This document shows, piece by piece, positions 22,886 through 24,355 of a stretch of DNA of 24,355 nt. Location: assembly GCA_022729275.1 (NCBI GenBank), contig JALDAH010000009.1:1-24355 (forward strand), given 5' to 3'. The notes under the pieces are model-generated. The model worked only from the letters and a program-made list of their open reading frames with translations, had not been told where the DNA came from and searched no databases. The DNA comes from Candidatus Nanoanaerosalina archaeon (GTDB lineage Archaea > Nanohalarchaeota > Nanosalinia > Nanosalinales > Nanoanaerosalinaceae). A program made the translations under genes and the position numbers. Every line of letters starts with the position of its first letter. The first letter of the stretch is position 1.

Positions 22886-22892
22886 TCATTCA
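22879..22892. other. 14-bp palindrome with two abutting stop codons
   Basis: TGAATGATCATTCA is a perfect palindrome. The TGA at 22883-22885 ends the + strand HD-like gene, and the TGA read from 22888-22886 ends the minus-strand surface protein. The two genes therefore meet with no spacer. Confidence 0.9.
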
Positions 22893-24355
22893 TCGTTTCT
22901 TTCCTTGAAAGAGACCGTTATGTTTTTCTTACCTTCCTTTTGATCTATCTTGACAAATGTTCTCTCAACTTCCTTAGCTGTCTTCTTTAACGGATCTTCC
23001 TCTTCTTTTTTATTCTTCGCCTGAATGGTCTCCACCATCTTCTCTATCTTGTTACTGATAACTACATCAGATGTGAATATGAAAATAGTTAGGGATACAA
23101 GTAGGACCCCCATTACGATGAGTGGTATAAACCACCAGGGCCATCCTTCTTCAACAGTATCTGTCACCGAAACCATCAATGATTCCTCTCCAGCCATTAT
23201 AACTTTTTCACCGGTCTCCTCATAAGAATGGTTGAAGTTGAAGGTCTCCGAAGAGTTGGCATCTAGTAAAACTTCTTTTTGTATAGATAGATTCTCGGAT
23301 AGAACTTCTAGTTCAAAAAAGCCCTCTTCATCCCCCTTGTTTTCAACAGTAATCGATATGTTAAATACCTGTCCAACAGATACGTTGGTTTCTTCTAATT
23401 CTATGTTTTTTACAAAGATTTCTGGGATTGCATCATCAGCTGTTATTGCATAATGTGAAAGACTGTCCGAAAAAGCCCTGTAAACAATTTCATCGTCATC
23501 GGTTTCCAAATATTCGGTCTCGAGTTCTGTCCAGTTTCCATTCATATATTTTTCCAAACTGACCGTTTCATTGTTCACGTTCTCTTCTTCAAACCAGTCC
23601 TTGTTCACTGTAAATTCGAAGGTGACGTTCTCGATACCATCCTCTAACAGATCTATCTTTTCGTAACTAATATATTCGTAAACCTTTCTAATCGGTTCCT
23701 GTTCAACTCCTTCAGGTAGTTCCATTGAACTAATTGATCTTACAGTGCCAGAAACAACATCTAAAGTGTTTATAGTGATATGTCTTATAGAGGATTCCCT
23801 GAAATTGAAAGTTTCACTTTCATTTTCATCAATAAGTAACTCAAATTCCTCATGTGGATCTTCCGCTTCCTCTTTCTCCACTTCTTCCTCTTCTTCTTCC
23901 TCTTCTTCTTCCAGTAACTCCTCTTCATCAAGTAACTCATCCACCAAAACACACTCTCCATCATCACATATCTCGTCATCTCCACAGTCATCATCGTCAA
24001 AACACTCAACATCCTCTAGTTCTTCACCCACAGCTATAGCATCTGCACCACTACTACTGGAACTCCAGTCACTATCGCACTCCTCATCGTCAAAATCAAA
24101 ATCATCGCAGTAAAAAACATCTCCACTCTCCTCAGTATCGAAACCTGTACTTCCGCTCTCAAGACCAAAATCTACAGCGTAAACATAATCCAGTATCTTT
24201 TCATCTAGCTCTATATCCTGAATATAAGCTGTTTTAACCTCGAAACTTTCACTCTCATTTTCTATGTATTCCGTTGTTTCACCTGTGGCCTGGAAGCTTC
24301 CATCCTCTTTAGCAACTTTCCAACTGATTGACGTATTGACGGGTAAAAGCTTGGA
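22886..24355 (-). CDS. Large acidic surface protein with PGF-pre-PGF domain (5' partial)
   Basis: The frame stays open from its stop to the right edge of the window (at least 489 residues), so the GTG at 24031 is internal and the N-terminus lies outside. Order read N to C: a segment of unknown type; a cysteine- and Asp-rich patch (YCDDFDFDDEEC, then ECFDDDDCGDDEICDDGECV with C-x5-C spacing) and a run of ten Glu; a PGF-pre-PGF domain (segments YEYISYEKIDLLEDGIENVT, NWTELETEYLETDDDEIVYRA, SDSLSHYAI); a CARDB-like beta domain (VKNIELEETNVSVGQVFNIS, ITVENKGDEEG); one transmembrane helix (WWFIPLIVMGVLLVSLTIFIF); and a basic cytosolic tail of about 60 residues. Type I topology, probably an S-layer-associated or adhesion protein. 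Many N-x-S/T sites would suit glycosylation. Confidence 0.8.
   Translation of the reverse strand, partial: SKLLPVNTSISWKVAKEDGSFQATGETTEYIENESESFEVKTAYIQDIELDEKILDYVYAVDFGLESGSTGFDTEESGDVFYCDDFDFDDEECDSDWSSSSSGADAIAVGEELEDVECFDDDDCGDDEICDDGECVLVDELLDEEELLEEEEEEEEEEVEKEEAEDPHEEFELLIDENESETFNFRESSIRHITINTLDVVSGTVRSISSMELPEGVEQEPIRKVYEYISYEKIDLLEDGIENVTFEFTVNKDWFEEENVNNETVSLEKYMNGNWTELETEYLETDDDEIVYRAFSDSLSHYAITADDAIPEIFVKNIELEETNVSVGQVFNISITVENKGDEEGFFELEVLSENLSIQKEVLLDANSSETFNFNHSYEETGEKVIMAGEESLMVSVTDTVEEGWPWWFIPLIVMGVLLVSLTIFIFTSDVVISNKIEKMVETIQAKNKKEEEDPLKKTAKEVERTFVKIDQKEGKKNITVSFKERNDE

Noticed and set aside
24029..24031. GTG 24031 as the start of the surface protein
   Set aside because: The frame is open to the window edge without a stop and the composition (including a second Cys/Asp patch) continues.
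23745..24113. Ser-rich frame opposite the acidic surface protein
   Set aside because: The poly-Ser is the complement of poly-Glu/Asp codons; the minus strand has real domains.
15888..24355. CRISPR array, transposase, toxin-antitoxin or defence system in the accessory region
   Set aside because: No regularly spaced repeats, no transposase or nuclease motifs other than RNase HI, and no toxin-antitoxin pair recognised.

Overview
The window is archaeal chromosome. Its first 13.4 kb is the S10-spc ribosomal protein cluster in the archaeal order, including archaea/eukaryote-only members (eS4, eL32, eL19), the translation initiation factor aIF1 and the RNase P protein Rnp1, and it ends in secY. Other archaeal marks are a Cbf5-type pseudouridine synthase with a PUA domain, a DUF106 (EMC3-like) membrane protein, TATA-type promoters close to start codons, a tRNA-Ser without encoded CCA, and a PGF-pre-PGF surface protein. 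DNA is AT-rich (about 40% GC by eye) and the proteins are rich in Asp/Glu/Lys. Tight packing and the absence of adk, cmk, eL34 and eL14 near secY/truB suggest a reduced-genome DPANN lineage, perhaps near Nanohaloarchaeota. That placement is inference; no 16S gene is present.

Region 1 (1-13445, all +): uL3 (5' end outside the window), uL4, uL23, uL2, uS19, uL22, uS3, uL29, aIF1, Rnp1, uS17, uL14, uL24, eS4, uL5, uS14, uS8, uL6, eL32, an unrecognised 59-residue zinc-ribbon protein, eL19, uL18, uS5, uL30, uL15, SecY. Genes overlap or lie within about 40 bases, and most have a GGTGAT-like ribosome-binding site 3-6 bases before the start, which corrects several over-long TTG/GTG starts. Ribosome parts, an initiation factor, a tRNA-processing subunit and the secretion channel are thus co-expressed.

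Region 2 (13446-15900): DUF106 and truB/cbf5, each behind its own TATA-like element, a small two-TM protein on the minus strand, and tRNA-Ser(UGA).

Region 3 (15925-24355) is accessory and mostly cell-envelope: an exported two-TM protein, a CPBP-family membrane protein lacking key catalytic residues, a lipoprotein of the TraB/GumN (TIKI-like) family, an unrecognised soluble protein, a small lipoprotein, RNase HI with an overlapping small gene, a two-TM SHOCT protein, an HD-fold protein that lost its HD dyad, and the C-terminal part of a large surface protein that runs off the right edge. A roughly 50-bp element occurs twice at equal distance (about 100 bases) from two + strand genes. A candidate small structured RNA lies in the 361-base gap at 21520-21880. 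No CRISPR array, transposase or integrase was seen.
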